From Malus domestica (taxonomy: Eukaryota; Streptophyta; Magnoliopsida; Rosales; Rosaceae): a DNA stretch of 64,000 nucleotides. Of this stretch, positions 21,742-33,104 are shown piece after piece (within the stretch, counting starts at the first letter, position 1; every line of letters begins with the position of its first letter). The notes under the pieces are model-generated. The model did no database searches. It worked only from the letters and a program-made list of their open reading frames with translations, and was not told the origin of the DNA. The position numbers and the translations under genes are program-made. The DNA is taken from assembly GCF_042453785.1 (NCBI RefSeq), contig NC_091670.1, positions 3,681,501 through 3,745,500 of the forward strand, read 5' to 3'.

Positions 21742-21903
21742 AGAGAGAGAGGAATGGTGACCGTCGACCAAGGCTTGGATAGGTAGCCATGCAAGTGGCA
21801 AAAGCACTAGTGTCCCACCTTCGGTGGATATTTTACGTATGAGCTTGTGATGGAGAATAGGCAAAGCCTCCTGCAGAGAGTTATTTTTAGGACGCCCAAC
21901 ACT
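20942..21903. other. Intergenic, with a GA microsatellite
   Basis: No gene is recognised; an 81-aa frame at 21181-21426 has no motif I know. An AG/GA microsatellite spans about 21708-21752. The 3' part is the presumed promoter region of the Gly/Tyr-rich gene. Confidence 0.5.
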
Positions 21904-21910
21904 TATATAA
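21904..21910 (+). promoter_or_regulatory. TATA box of the Gly/Tyr-rich gene
   Basis: TATATAA lies 123 bases before the ATG at 22033. That leaves a 5' UTR of about 95 bases, rich in C and A, as common in plants. Confidence 0.5.
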
Positions 21911-22032
21911 GAACCCTCCAACGGCACCATGCACTCAGACAACATCACAAAACTCAGTCGCCACCTTTCCTCCTCATAACGTTCCTTCATTCTCGCATTT
22001 TCCTACAATTCCCAAAATACCCCTAACCCACT

Positions 22033-22674
22033 ATGGTTGATCAGGAGCAGCACAGCCTTGGCCTCTTGTCCAGCCAAAGGGACGAAGAGGAAGAAGAAAA
22101 AATCTCATCCTACTCTCAGTCTCAGTCTGGTTACGGAGCCCGGTCTGGTGGTGGCTACGGCGACTCCACTACTGGTTACTCTTCCCAAGGACGTACCGGG
22201 GCCCGCAGCGGCAGCTGCTACCGCGACAGCACTGATTACTCTGGTGAAGAACGCCTTACTGGCGGAGGCAGCTATGAAGAAGGCAAAACTGATGATTACT
22301 CGGAAGAAGGACACGGAAGCCGTGCCGTGTACAGCGAGACCACTGCTTACTCTAGCGAAGGACGTCGTACTGGTGGAGGTGGCTACGGCGGGGCCAGCAA
22401 CACTGATAGTTACTCGGAAGAAGGACACGGAGGCCGTGCTACCGAGACCACTGCTTTCTCTGGTGAAGGATGTCGTACTGGCGGCAGTGGCTACAGCGAT
22501 AACACTGATTACTCTGGTGAAAGACGTCGTACTAGCGGCGGAGGTGGCTATGGTGTGGTAAGCACTGATGATTACTCGGAGGAAGGACACGGAGGGCGTC
22601 GCGGGTACCAAAAATCTGATGATGATGACTCGGAGGAAGGACACGGAGGGCGTCGCGAGTACAAAAAAATCTGA
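22033..22674 (+). CDS. Gly/Ser/Tyr-rich low-complexity repeat protein
   Basis: The 213-residue product starts MVDQEQHSLGLLSSQRDEEE and is then built of imperfect repeats of about 20-40 residues combining TDYSEEGHGGR, YSGEGRRTGGGGYG and DSTDYSGE-like blocks. Short DDDDSEEGHGGR repeats close it. Tyr in a Gly/Ser/Arg setting resembles disordered, phase-separating proteins; no folded domain, signal peptide or membrane segment is visible. The last repeat is followed by an A7 run (about 22663-22669) that shifts the frame to a stop at 22672. In the next frame the repeat pattern continues to 22762 (ending SKRSETNESSDY). Either this is a one-base insertion, real or a sequencing error, or the shorter protein is real. 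A TATA box and leader support a true gene. The function is unknown; some plant Gly/Tyr-rich stress proteins look similar. Confidence 0.65.
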   Translation: MVDQEQHSLGLLSSQRDEEEEEKISSYSQSQSGYGARSGGGYGDSTTGYSSQGRTGARSGSCYRDSTDYSGEERLTGGGSYEEGKTDDYSEEGHGSRAVYSETTAYSSEGRRTGGGGYGGASNTDSYSEEGHGGRATETTAFSGEGCRTGGSGYSDNTDYSGERRRTSGGGGYGVVSTDDYSEEGHGGRRGYQKSDDDDSEEGHGGRREYKKI

Positions 22675-22762
22675 TGATGATGACTCGGAAGAAGGGCACG
22701 GAGGGCGTGTCAGAGGACGGTACAGCAAGAGGAGTGAAACCAATGAGTCGAGTGACTATTGA

Positions 22763-23546
22763 GGAACTTAATTGGTTTGCTGCTGCTACGTACTGGTGCT
22801 TATGCCTTAGTCCTTGGTACGTAACAATATCAATATGTCAACCCCTAATTATTTTCATAATTTTAATTAACTACGTGCTTTTAAAATTGTATGAGTTGGA
22901 TATATTTTTACAATTAGTACGCACGCTAAAGAGAAACGGATTAAGAATTACCCTTATATTAAATTAATTATTTTGGTGGTTAAGACTCTTCAACCCACTG
23001 CATTCAAGTTCTAACATTTCTCTCCCCTTAAATAATTTAATAGTAGAAATGTTACGATTTGACTTTTGAGCATCACCATATTTGTTATAAATAAAAAATT
23101 AAAAAAAAAATTGGAGAGATTAAATTTTCTATAGCTAACAAATTATTTTAATAGATCAATAATCTGAGTGACTACATTATATACTTGAGGTCGTGAGGCC
23201 AAATCTCACCAAAATGTCTTATTGAATTAATCCATAGTTTTCTGCTGTCTGAAATTCATCAGAAGAATATAAAATAGTTTTATTTAATAATTTTTCATCT
23301 GTTAGTGGCATGACACGTGTCAAAAAAATAAACAAGGAGACATAGAGGATACACCATTTTCGGGATAGCAGACCCGCATCCCTCGTTTCTTGTTTCTTGT
23401 TTTTGCTGAAGCATGAGAAGCACGAGAAATTTTTAATTGTGACGGAAATATAAGTGATAAACCACGTGTTTTAATAGAAGTTGTGGAAAATTTTATTTTT
23501 TAAGTTATTAACTTTTTAGCACACATATCCCACCATTTGTATAATG
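22763..23546. other. AT-rich intergenic DNA with a dispersed repeat
   Basis: No gene is visible. About 23400-23540 (minus) matches sequences at 55291-55430 and 60198-60360 (plus), sharing GGATATGTGTGCTAAAAAG and TTAATAACTTAAAAAATAAA. It is a repeat family of at least 140 bp. Confidence 0.6.
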
Positions 23547-23551
23547 ACACT

Positions 23552-24290
23552 TGTGGAGCCAAAAATAATCACAAGGCGACACGTGGATTTTTGACAAAAA
23601 AAGACAAAACTACCCTTGAGGTATACCGGGATTCCTACGTGCAATCAGCAGACAATTATCCTTCAACCAAGTCAAAAGTGCCCAAAATAGGTATCAACTT
23701 AAAACCTAATTTATTCATTTATTTCCCATTTCATTATTTAGCTAATCAATTAGCTAAATAATATACTTATTCCTTTCATATTTCCTAAAATTGACTAATT
23801 AAGGGATTAATTACCTAATCAATCCCTTAATTATCAACTAAACCTCCAAATTATAACCAAAAACCCACTAGGGCCGGCCATGCCCTTTACTTTCTGTTTG
23901 TTGCTGCCATTTTCTCCCCCTTTTTATGACATTCAAATAGCTAGTTAATTAGGTTATTACTATTTGCTAATTAACTAGCCAATTATTTCCATAACTCCCC
24001 AAAATAACTAGCCCATTATCTCCATAACCCCCCAAAATAAATCACCCTTTCCTCTCCTATAAATTGGGTCCCATTTTCACAAAACACTAGCTCCAATTCT
24101 CTTACAAAAAATCCCAAATATTCTAAACACTATTTCTCTCTAAAATTCTAACTTTGGCATCGGAGGTTCTTCGGCCAAAGCCCCCCCATTTATCGTGGGC
24201 GCGTGAGGCTCTTGGCCTTAACCTAAGGTGCTAGTTGTTTTGTAGGTGCAAAATCGTCCAAGATCGAAGAGGAGAAAATTTGCATCCACA
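23552..24290 (+). repeat. 5' LTR of Gypsy-1
   Basis: It starts TGTGGAGCCAAAAATAATC and ends TTTGCATCCACA. A CTCCTATAAATTGGG region at about 24053-24067 is the likely TATA box. AATTGGTGCTTTCATTGAG with the primer site follows. Confidence 0.95.
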
Positions 24291-24292
24291 AA

Positions 24293-24311
24293 TTGGTGCT
24301 TTCATTGAGAG
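24293..24311 (+). promoter_or_regulatory. Likely primer binding site of Gypsy-1
   Basis: TTGGTGCTTTCATTGAGAG starts two bases after the LTR. The same 19 bases follow the unrelated LTR fragment that ends at 44534, which supports a functional role. I cannot name the tRNA. Confidence 0.55.
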
Positions 24312-24454
24312 TTGAAATCCATACTCGTAGAAGACTCTCACACAAAAAGGTTTTTTCTTTATTTTCTAGTCCATTTGAATATTTTTCATACGTTCTTATT
24401 ATTAGAATTTTTTACTTGCAAAGGTTCTTTGATAAAACGTATAAGCAAAATATA

Positions 24455-26821
24455 ATGGCTAGAAATTTAGAAAATTCCATAAGTGAAAATTCTAATATAC
24501 AAGAAATGGGATTGCGGAGATCCGTGAGGCAAAATGCGACAATAAGGGGAGTGGCATCACCACCACGAGTTTCCACCATGGGAACCACAGCGGTGCCTTC
24601 ACCACGGCCACCATGGGAACCACCGCGGTGGCTACTTCGGTAGCCATTCGTGGCGAGGTCCATGGAGCTTTCACCACGGCCCGAGCCGTGCCATCCAAGG
24701 CTCACGGTACCAAGACCACGACCCAAGCCGTGCCATCCAAGTTTACGTGGACCCAAGCTCAAGCCTCGCATTCACATGCACCGCGCATTGAGCAGCCTAC
24801 TTCCGTCGAGCAGCCCACTCTCGTGGCCCAGCGTGCTCTCGTGACCCAACCTGCTCCCGACGAGCAGCCCACTCCCGTGGTCCAGCCTACTTCCGACAAG
24901 CAGCCCACTCCCGGGGTCCAGCCTGCTTCCGTCGAACAGCCCATTCCCATGGCCCAGCCTGCTCCCGCCAAGCAACCTGCTCTCGCAGCCCAGCCTGCTC
25001 GTGCCAAACAGCCTGCTCTCATGACCCAACTTGCTCCCGACGAGCAGCCCACTCCCGTGGTCCAGCCTGCTTCCGTCGAGCAGCCCACTCCCGTGGCCCA
25101 GCCTGCTCTTGCCAAGCAGCCTGCTCTCGTGACCCAACCTGCTCCCAACGAGCAGCCCACTCCCGTGGTCCAGCCTGCTTCCGTCAAGCAACCCACTTAC
25201 GTGGCCCAACCTGCTTTCGTCGAGCAGCCCATTCCCGTGGCCCAGCTTGCTCCTGCCAAGCAACCTGCTTTCATGACCCAGCCTGCTCCCGACGAGCAGC
25301 CCACTCCCGTGGTCCAGCCTGCTTCCATCGAGCAGCCCACTCTCACCGCCTATCCTGCTCCAGTGGCTTTCCAAGCAGCCCAAGTCGGCCTAAGACTATC
25401 TCAACCATCCGGACCTACCATCGAACCGGGGGCATTCTCACCATATTTTTTCGCAGGTTTGACATTTCCCAACTCAAATCTCGTGCCCGAAGTCTACCAC
25501 CCTTTCACTGCCCAAGGAGGCGCATTCCTTCCAAGCTCTTCCAATCCAAATAGCGAACAACACTTGTCTCGACAAGTCATAGAGTTGACGAGCGCCCTTG
25601 CACAACAGACAACCTTGGTGAATCAACTTTTGCAACGCATCGGGATCCAACGTGCCTCGGACGAGGTATCCCGAAGTAGAACAAGGGAAGACAGACCTTT
25701 TCAGCAGCATCCCGGTAAGCAGCCACTCGACCAGTCACGAGCCGAACGTTTGGGCAGTGTATATTCCCGTCTTAGCGCGCAGAGGAGCATGCACTCTCGA
25801 CTAGGCCCACGGATGAGCATGCATTCACGGTTGGGGTCATACTCCGATAGTCAACATGAGCAACCTTCCGGGCAAAGTGTCCATTCGTGGCTAAGCCTAC
25901 AAGGAGCATCCTCCACCTCACATCAGAGTAGGCAGCACGACGGACGGAGAGAAGCAGTCACTCAATCCAGCTCAAGTTCAACCAGCAGCCTGCGAAGAAC
26001 TCGTTCGCCTGCTAGGAACGCACCACATGCACTGCATCTGCGGCATAGACGAGCCAAACTCATGGAAGAGCAGCCTAGACCAGCAAGTCATGGCTGGGGG
26101 CAACCGAGAGATCCGCTACCCCAACAAAGGCAAATTCAGGAAGAAGTAGAAAGACTCTTGACCAAGCGATTGCATGATTTCCAACGCAACGAGGTCACCG
26201 ACGAGGCACTACGACGGAACATGACCAACATAAGCAGGTCACCCTTCACGGACGAGATCGAGCAGGCAGAGCCTCTACGCGAGTTCAGCATGCTACATTT
26301 CACATTTTTCAAAGGGGATGAAGACCCGGAGAGACACTTAAAGCGCTACTGAAGCGCAATGATCCTTTATCGAAATAATGATGATCTCATGTGCAAGATA
26401 TTCGCCACTACTCTACAAGGCGAGGCGCAAAATTGGTTCTACACCCTGCCGCCACAATCCATCCGGAATTTCTACGAACTTTCTTTGGTTTTCACCAAAG
26501 AATATTCATCATATCGCTCGATCAAAAAGAAGTCTGACCATTTGTTCGACGTCAAGAAGAACCCAAAGGAGTCGCTTCGCGACTATGTGAGGAGGTTCAA
26601 AGTAGAGAAGGCAAAAATAGTCAGATGCAACGACTCGATAGCTAGAGCAGCCTTCCAAAAAGGACTTCCGGCAGACCACCCGCTATTCGGAAAATTGATC
26701 ATGAAATAAGATCTAACTCTGGCAGACTCTTTTGCTTTGGCAGAGAAGCATGCACTTTGGGATGAGGCTCGCCAATGCACATTTAAAGACTTGAAGAAGT
26801 ACCCGACATCACCTCCCTAGA
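24455..26821 (+). pseudogene. Gypsy-1 gag, broken
   Basis: Gag probably begins at the ATG at 24455 (MARNLENSISENSNIQEM). That frame stops at 24641-24643, while the main frame is open from 24613 in another phase, so one frameshift lies near 24600. The main frame has the Pro-rich repeat (24796-25353), an Arg/Ser-rich stretch and the retrotransposon gag domain. The gag domain starts near 26286 (FFKGDEDPERHLKRY) and continues LQGEAQNWFYTLPPQSIRNF and YSSYRSIKKKSDHLFDVKKN. A TGA at 26350 stands where Trp is expected, a TAA at 26707 follows LIMK, and sense continues to about 26821. The product would form the particle core; it is not intact here. Confidence 0.85.
24796..25353 (+). repeat. 36-bp (12-residue) Pro-rich repeats in gag
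   Basis: There are about 15 units of the type P-A-x-x-E/K-Q-P-x-x-V-x-Q, plus one half unit. They group in a higher order of three units (DEQPTPVVQ, SVEQPTPVAQ, AKQPALVTQ types). On the minus strand the same repeat gives two long but meaningless open frames. Confidence 0.9.
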
Positions 26822-27432
26822 AGCAGCGGAGGACCTATTCGCATGTTTGACGGTTTCTAAAGTAGCAATAAGCTATACCATCATGTGAGAAGAGCTAGAG
26901 GCCCGACTACCTGTATTCTACAGTTCAAAAGCTTTCCTCGATGCTATTAAAAATTCAAAAGCTAACTTTGGCGATAGTTGTTGCAACCCAGAAGCACAAG
27001 TTTTACTTTCAAACGCATGCAATCATCCTCATGACATACTATTCTGCCCAATCCAGACGCGCGACGATAAAGGCATAGACCCCGGCGGATGTGAAGTTTT
27101 CTGACGAACGCAACACTGGAAGGACACACTCAGAAGCAAGTTTTGTCCTCGTCACCCTAAAAGATTCTACATAAGAGCAACATGTACCGGCAGTTGAGTA
27201 CCACTTCTTGCTGCGCACCACACGGCCCTAGCCGACCCTTACTCAATGATTCAACTCTAGAGTGGCCCAATACCAGCAGTTGAGCATCTCCTGCTGCGTA
27301 TGACATGGCCCCATCTCCACAGCTCCCTACTGCGCCTTCACGCCGAGCCTAGGTGACGCAACAGAGCGGCCCAACGATGCCTCAGAAGTAGCCGAGCACA
27401 CTCTAGCAGCGCCTACTCCACCCGATGGAGAC
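26822..27432 (+). other. Degenerate interior of Gypsy-1
   Basis: No protease or reverse transcriptase motif can be read here in any frame. Given the short pol relic that follows, most of pol has been deleted. Confidence 0.5.
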
Positions 27433-27635
27433 TTCTGGCATTTGCATGTCGACGGCGCAGAAAAGCCCTCATCATTGCCTGCAGAGAAGGATCCAAAAAG
27501 ACGATTCTCATCTGGGAAGGTCTGTACAAGATCAGCAGAGTAGGCGGCAAGAGTAATTACATCCTCGCCACCATGAAACGGCAAAAAGATCGAAAAGCAG
27601 TGGATGGCCTACAATCTGAGGAAGTACCATGTGTG
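27433..27635 (+). pseudogene. pol relic: RNase H scrap joined to integrase C-terminus
   Basis: 27433-27459 reads FWHLHVDGA, the start motif of a Ty3-type RNase H. Only about 60 bases later EGLYKISRVGGKSNYILATM (about 27517-27576) and, after a frameshift, KIEKQWMAYNLRKYHV with stop give the end of an integrase. Everything that normally lies between is gone, so a deletion of pol is directly visible. Confidence 0.7.
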
Positions 27636-28800
27636 ACCTCCCGCTACATCAAAACCCGAAGACTCAAGAAGCTCGACGGGCACCACCTCACAAGCTGAAA
27701 ATTATCCAGTTGTTATGCAGTTCCTACCTTACAGCTAAAGTTCTCGTTCGTTTCACTCGTTTTTCAATGAGGAATTTAGAAGTAATCACAACTTGGCTTG
27801 GCTGTATGCTTACAACAACTAATCACTCCTGCACTTCAAAAGAAGACAGCGCCCTTCTTAGAGACTCATCGCAGGAATTGCGCCCCCCGAGGGACCAACC
27901 ATGCTCTCCAGTGCGAGAGGGTAAACCAATTCCCCGACACCCATATGGGTTAGCTCTCCAAGATGGGAGGATAAACTTTATACTCCGAATATCCAGACGT
28001 GGATGAGCCTGGCTGCCCTAGTATAACTAGAAGCACGATGGCTTGCGCTGGGATTCCTAGAAGTAGCCACAATGGTCTTTTTCAAGGCTTAGCTAACTGA
28101 AGGATTTTGGGTCTCTTGGCCTAATCCGTGGGAAACCGGGCCCTAGATACGGAGGGGGCACATTATGCAGTACGCCCTACAAACGGCTGCCCTGGAACCC
28201 TAAAGCTGCTACCGAGTGCACTAAGGTAGCCTTTGGATTCCGGAAGACTGCCTACGGCTTGCCCTTCAAGCAGTAAAGCCGCGCTAGACTTATGCAACCG
28301 CACATTCTTGTGAAAGGTTAAACAAGCTAGCGCGTATATACGAAGTTTTATCCACTGCCGACATGCTACGTAGTCGATAAGCTTCACCTTTGCCAAGCGC
28401 GGAACAACCTACACCAAGTCCTAAAGTGCTGTGATACTTGCTACGCAACCTACGAAACTGAAGGAAGTCAAGGTTAACAACCTAGTGGTTACGCGGATTT
28501 GTCTGCTTCTGTAAGTAAGGCATCCGGCTACCAACCCTATGGCTAACAACTTTGCAAAGTTCTACACCAACACCTACGGCTGCATAGGCTACGCGAGCTT
28601 GTCTGCTTATAAAAAAGTAGCATGCCTGCCACTGGTCTATCAAGTCTAAAGGTTAGGGCATGAACAAAAGAAGTGAAGATGAAGAAAAACGAAGGAAAAC
28701 ATGTTTATAAACAACTAGCAAAGGCCGAAGGAGTTCAAGCAAAACAAGAGCTACAAGGAAAAACAAAGAAAATCCTAAAGGCTACCTAAAATACTACACT
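27636..28800. other. Non-coding 3' part of Gypsy-1
   Basis: No coherent protein is visible; the short frames here are unsupported. A long non-coding stretch between pol and the antisense ORF is usual in large plant Gypsy elements. Confidence 0.5.
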
Positions 28801-28823
28801 ACAGCAGCTTGGACATCCCACGA

Positions 28824-29454
28824 CTACTCGGTCGCCACACCTTCAACAGTCGTAACGTTCTTAGCAGCGGCATCATCCGGCGCTTCACCCTCGGCTGCCC
28901 CAGTCTGGGCACTAACTTCTCCAACTACTTCACCAATGAAAGCCTTAAAAATAAAAGCAAGCAAGTCTTCTGGAGAAATAGAGAAGCTCATCCACTCCCT
29001 TCTTAGCATAAGCAGCAAAACAAAGCTCAGAAATTGCAAGCTTAAGATTTTGAATCTGAGGCGAATCAATCTCAACAGCAAATGGAGCAGGCTTTGACGC
29101 CACTTTAGCAGCAGAGTCCACCTTACCACTCTTCATAATAGCAAGTCTCTACAAAAGTGAACCGGACTTGGCTCCTAAAGAACGTCCTGGTACAGACTTC
29201 GGCACTGGGGGCATGATAAAACCTTTACGCTGAGCAATCTTATCCACAATTGTACTAGCCATTCTCAACATGGAAGACGCCACATGCTCAGATCTAGCAG
29301 CCTTACTTTTCTTCCCATTGGAAGAAGTCATGTCAATCACATACCTCTCGGTAGCAAGCGGATCCTCATGAGCAGCAGAAGAAGTCTTTAGTTTTTTCTT
29401 AACTGGCATCTCATGAGCAGGCGGGGAAGATCTCTTCTTTCCATCTTCATTCAT
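28824..29454 (-). pseudogene. Antisense ORF of Gypsy-1, broken
   Basis: On the minus strand an ATG at 29454 opens MNEDGKKRSSPPAHEMPVKK, continues with a Lys/Ser-rich nuclear-signal-like part and reaches a TAG at 29149-29151. It goes on in the same phase (MKSGKVDSAAKVASK, then IQNLKLAISELCFAAYAKKG, LLYFSRRLACFYF) to about 28945. A further piece (KAFIGEVVGEVSAQTGAAEG) to 28824 lies in another phase. So one stop and one frameshift break it. The function is unknown. Position and direction match the antisense ORF at 13855-14529, although the sequences do not look alike. Confidence 0.55.
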
Positions 29455-29487
29455 AGTAAGCTCCACGACAGCGATCAGACGAGCCAA

Positions 29488-30292
29488 TGCATCCGCCTTG
29501 ATCCTCTTTACCTCATCTTTTTGGAGCAGCTCACATTTCTTTCAGCAAAAATGACTAAGCAGCCAACGACATTCATGGTACTTAGCAGGGGAGCTCAACC
29601 CAGCATTCCAGCAGGCATGAGGCCTGCATGCCCAACATTCCAGCAGCCCATGAGACCCGCAATCTCCTTATTTCTCTCAATCGCCAGCCTGGCCCGAGTC
29701 AGGTCCAAGAGCCCAAAGGACATGAGCCATGCGGCTCGCCTAGCACTGCGCCCCAGTGCCACAATCCTCGACCCCAGCTGCACAAGCTGCCCTTGGCTCA
29801 AGCCAAGCCAATCTACCCAAGCAGTGGTCTCTGCCACGACATCTCCTCGGCCCATGCCAAGCCAACTCCTGGCCCCTGCCAGCCGACGTGTCGCACCACC
29901 CCGACGGCTGCCCTGCAATAGCACTATCCAAGAAGAAGGCAAGAAAAATTAAATTTTTCTTACATCGGAGCGGCACGAAGAAGACGAAGAAATCAACGAA
30001 AGACGGTCCTTTGCACGGGCAAGATGTAGAAGATTGCTAGAGGAGGGGGAACAAATATCCTCTAACTTTCTCTCTCTTGTAAATCGCTCTCCAAAGTTGA
30101 TTTAATAACCCACTTAAGGTGGAATTAAATAGGCTTTGAGAGAAATTTATTTCCCTTTCCTAGAAGGATCTAATTTCCATTTAAAGAGAGAATCAACATC
30201 AAAATAGGAAGCAGTCTTAAGTTTCCTAAAGCAAGAAAATCTCTACACCTGTTGCCCTTTCCTACAAGTAGCCCAACAGGTGTGGGGGCATT
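29488..30292. other. 3' non-coding end of Gypsy-1 and polypurine tract
   Basis: Frames of about 100-180 aa in several phases (for example 29413-29952) are compositionally biased and lack motifs; I reject them. AGGTGTGGGGGCATT directly before the 3' LTR contains the polypurine tract. Confidence 0.5.
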
Positions 30293-31032
30293 TGTGGAGC
30301 CAAAAATAATCACAAGGCGACACGTGGATTTTTGACAAAAAAAGACAAAACTACCCTTGAGGTATATTGGGATTCCTACGTGCAATCAGCAGACAATTAT
30401 CCTTCAACCAAGTCAAAAGTGCCCAAAATAGGTATCAACTTAAAACCTAATTTATTCATATATTTCCCATTTCATTATTTAGCTAATCAATTAGCTAAAT
30501 AATATACTTATTCCTTTCATATTTCCTAAAATTGACTAATTAAGGGATTAATTACCTAATCAATCCCTTAATTATCAACTAAACCTCCAAATTATAACCA
30601 AAAACCCACTAGGGCCAGCCATGCCCTTTACTTTCTGTTTGTTGCTGCCATTTTCTCCCCCTTTTTATGACATTCAAATAGCTAGTTAATTAGGTTATTA
30701 CTATTTGCTAATTAACTAGCCAATTATTTCCATAACTCCCCAAAATAACTAGCCCATTATCTCCATAACCCCCCAAAATAAATCACCCTTTCCTCTCCTA
30801 TAAATTGGGTCCCATTTTCACAAAACACTAGCTCCAATTCTCTTACAAAAAATCCCAAATATTCTAAACACTATTTCTCTCTAAAATTCTAACTTTGGCA
30901 TCGGAGGTTCTTCGGCCAAAGCCCCCCCCATTCATCGTGAGCGCGTGAGGCTCTTGGCCTTAACCTAAGGTGCTAGTTGTTTTGTAGGTGCAAAATCGTC
31001 CAAGATCGAAGAGGAGAAAATTTGCATCCACA
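30293..31032 (+). repeat. 3' LTR of Gypsy-1
   Basis: It is 740 bp and almost identical to the 5' LTR; differences include ATACCGGGA/ATATTGGGA and one extra C in the C run near 30920. The ACACT duplication follows. Confidence 0.95.
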
Positions 31033-31442
31033 ACACTTGGTGTATCATCTCGTGCACCGGTTACACTGAAAAACCTCTCAAAAAGCACGAGGCAAAGAAG
31101 AACAAAATTAAGTCAAACGAGAAAAGAGGAAGAGACTAGAAAAGAAACATTTCTTCAAAATTTAAACCAAAATAATGATCAATTAACAATTTCTTAATTC
31201 TGCATCATGTTTAATTCAGCTATTTTGTATGGTTACGATCCAAAAAACTGTTCATCTCCCAGATTGAATTAATGCATGTTAAGCATTTAATTATTAATCA
31301 TGTTGGTGTTATTTGGTTTTGTTTAGCGCACCATGTATTTCATTGTTAATAAAAATATAGAATAGTTTACTTGGTGCTAATTGAACAAAATTTCTCGAGT
31401 ATTTTTTTTCTTTATGGTATTGATAGAGGGGATGATAAATTC

Positions 31443-31617
31443 TAGAGAAATGCTAATGAGACTCTTTCGAAAATGAGATTTTTTATGGATTCTTTGTCAT
31501 CTCATGTTCTTGGCACAGTTCTCGTGCCAACATTATAAAACATAGTGCTAAAAGGATGAGGGGAGAGAGAATCTATAGAGAATTTGACTTTGAGACATTA
31601 TCCTTAGCATTTCTCTA
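31443..31617. mobile_element. MITE with 14-bp terminal inverted repeats
   Basis: TAGAGAAATGCTAA at 31443-31456 is the exact reverse complement of TTAGCATTTCTCTA at 31604-31617. At 175 bp and without coding it is a miniature DNA transposon. Its end sequence links it to the hairpin at 1252-1311. Confidence 0.75.
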
Positions 31618-33104
31618 AATTCCACTAACCACACCAGTTATACTGAAGACTTTTCTTTTTAGTTTAGTCATGTGACCATCATGACTAAGGTATTTCTTCT
31701 CGTACACCACTAGAGAATAAGAAAACATATGAAATCTTTTTCCCAGATTTACAGTTCATTTATCGCATTTTGGATTTCAAAATTTATTTGTAATTTATTG
31801 AGTTATAATTTTATGGCATTGAGAAAACGAAGTTGAGGGGTGATTTCGTTATTTTAAATATCACTTTCGGTTTTCAAATGAGTCTTTACCAATTAGATAG
31901 AGCTCGAGTCCATGAACGCATAGACTCAAACGATGCCTAAATCGGGGTTGGAATGAACAAGTTATTAACATTTTTACAGTATTCCATTCATTTCGACCTA
32001 AGTCTAGTCATGTGAGCCTAGTCCGGCTCTACCTACGCACTTTGGGCATTCCAATCGTTTCGACCACTGAGTGCCACGTGTGTAAGGGCACAAAAAAGAC
32101 ATGTTTGGATCATTGACTATTGCGTGAGAGTGTTTACCGATCAATTTGGAGAGCTGCAGAGAACACAAATCACAGAAATCGACGAAACAAACACTAAGGC
32201 AAGAGCCCTGCAGTGATTCCATACAGGAACCCGGAAGCTAAGAACAGAGCCCAAACCTCAAAGAGAAGCCAAAATCATTTAGCTCGTAAAAGAACAATAA
32301 CTAACATTTGAAAAACTATCTTCAATCATTCACTCATCAATGGAACAGGCTTTTAAAGAACAAAATCTGGCAAAGAAGAGAAGAACAATGAGCTAGACGT
32401 GCAAGGTTCTTCCCTCGGCGCTATAATCACCTCACTACAAAACTGCGTTGATCTTGTCGAGTAAACTGGCCCTCTTGATAACAAAGCAATACTGACCAAG
32501 ACTTAGGGTGCACTACAATGAAAATATAACCATACCCTAGCCAGAAACCCACATACATAGGCATTCCACATTTTATGCCTTAAACTTTCATGACATAATA
32601 ATACTGGTTGTGTTTATGTAGTTCAGCTCAAACCTAAAACATTTCAGTCATAAAACATAAGAGAAACACAGAAATTGATTCAAAGTATGACCAGCTTCCA
32701 ACATACAATGACCTCTTTATAGCACTCGTCTGAACTACGTTTTCCTAAACTTGAGTCATTAGTAACCTAAAATACCCGTACATGTAAGCAATATCCGAAT
32801 GTCTTTCACACTTGATAAACAGACTATCTTCAACACGAGTTCTTTACCAGTACTAAGAAAAAGCCAAACTTTCCACACGAATGTTATTGAATAAGTTCTT
32901 TAACCAACTACTTTATCATAATAAACAACCATCTTCAAAACATAGTAAGGTGACCTTCAAATAGACTACATTAGCATCACAATATGACAGAAATTCAATT
33001 TTTTTAGAAAAAAAAAAACAACTAGGTCAAGCTCATTATTTCACCGAATACTTCTCCCTAGCCAAGTAAAATTATACCCACTCAAGGATAACCTGCACTG
33101 TGGT
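31618..33104. other. Intergenic, 3' side of uS11m
   Basis: No gene or RNA is recognised. The part next to 33104 must hold the 3' UTR of the uS11m gene, but no clear AATAAA is seen on the minus strand close to the stop. An A/T run lies at about 33000-33020. Confidence 0.5.

Larger units (their letters stand above)
23552..31032 (+). mobile_element. Ty3/Gypsy LTR retrotransposon, internally deleted (Gypsy-1)
   Basis: LTRs of 739 and 740 bp (TGTGGAGCC...GCATCCACA) bound a 7.5-kb element; ACACT is duplicated at 23547-23551 and 31033-31037. The interior has a gag gene with a long Pro-rich repeat, only traces of pol (an RNase H scrap and the integrase C-terminus) and an antisense ORF near the 3' end. 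By eye the two LTRs differ at only about 6-8 positions, so insertion was recent. The missing pol must have been supplied by another copy. The antisense ORF suggests the Tat lineage, but without reverse transcriptase this is not proven. Confidence 0.93.

Noticed and set aside
22105..22743. Ser/Val-rich 212-aa minus frame and 174-aa plus frame over the Gly/Tyr-rich gene
   Set aside because: Shadows of the repeat gene; the chosen frame has the TATA box, leader and ATG and a coherent repeat pattern.
24759..25383. Long minus-strand frames (145 and 203 aa, Gly/Leu/His/Ser-rich repeats) opposite gag
   Set aside because: They are the reverse reading of the 36-bp gag repeat array; a periodic sequence without stops in one frame stays open in several.
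29413..29952. 179-aa plus frame at the 3' end of Gypsy-1
   Set aside because: Composition-driven, overlaps the antisense ORF, and has no motif or relation to gag or pol.
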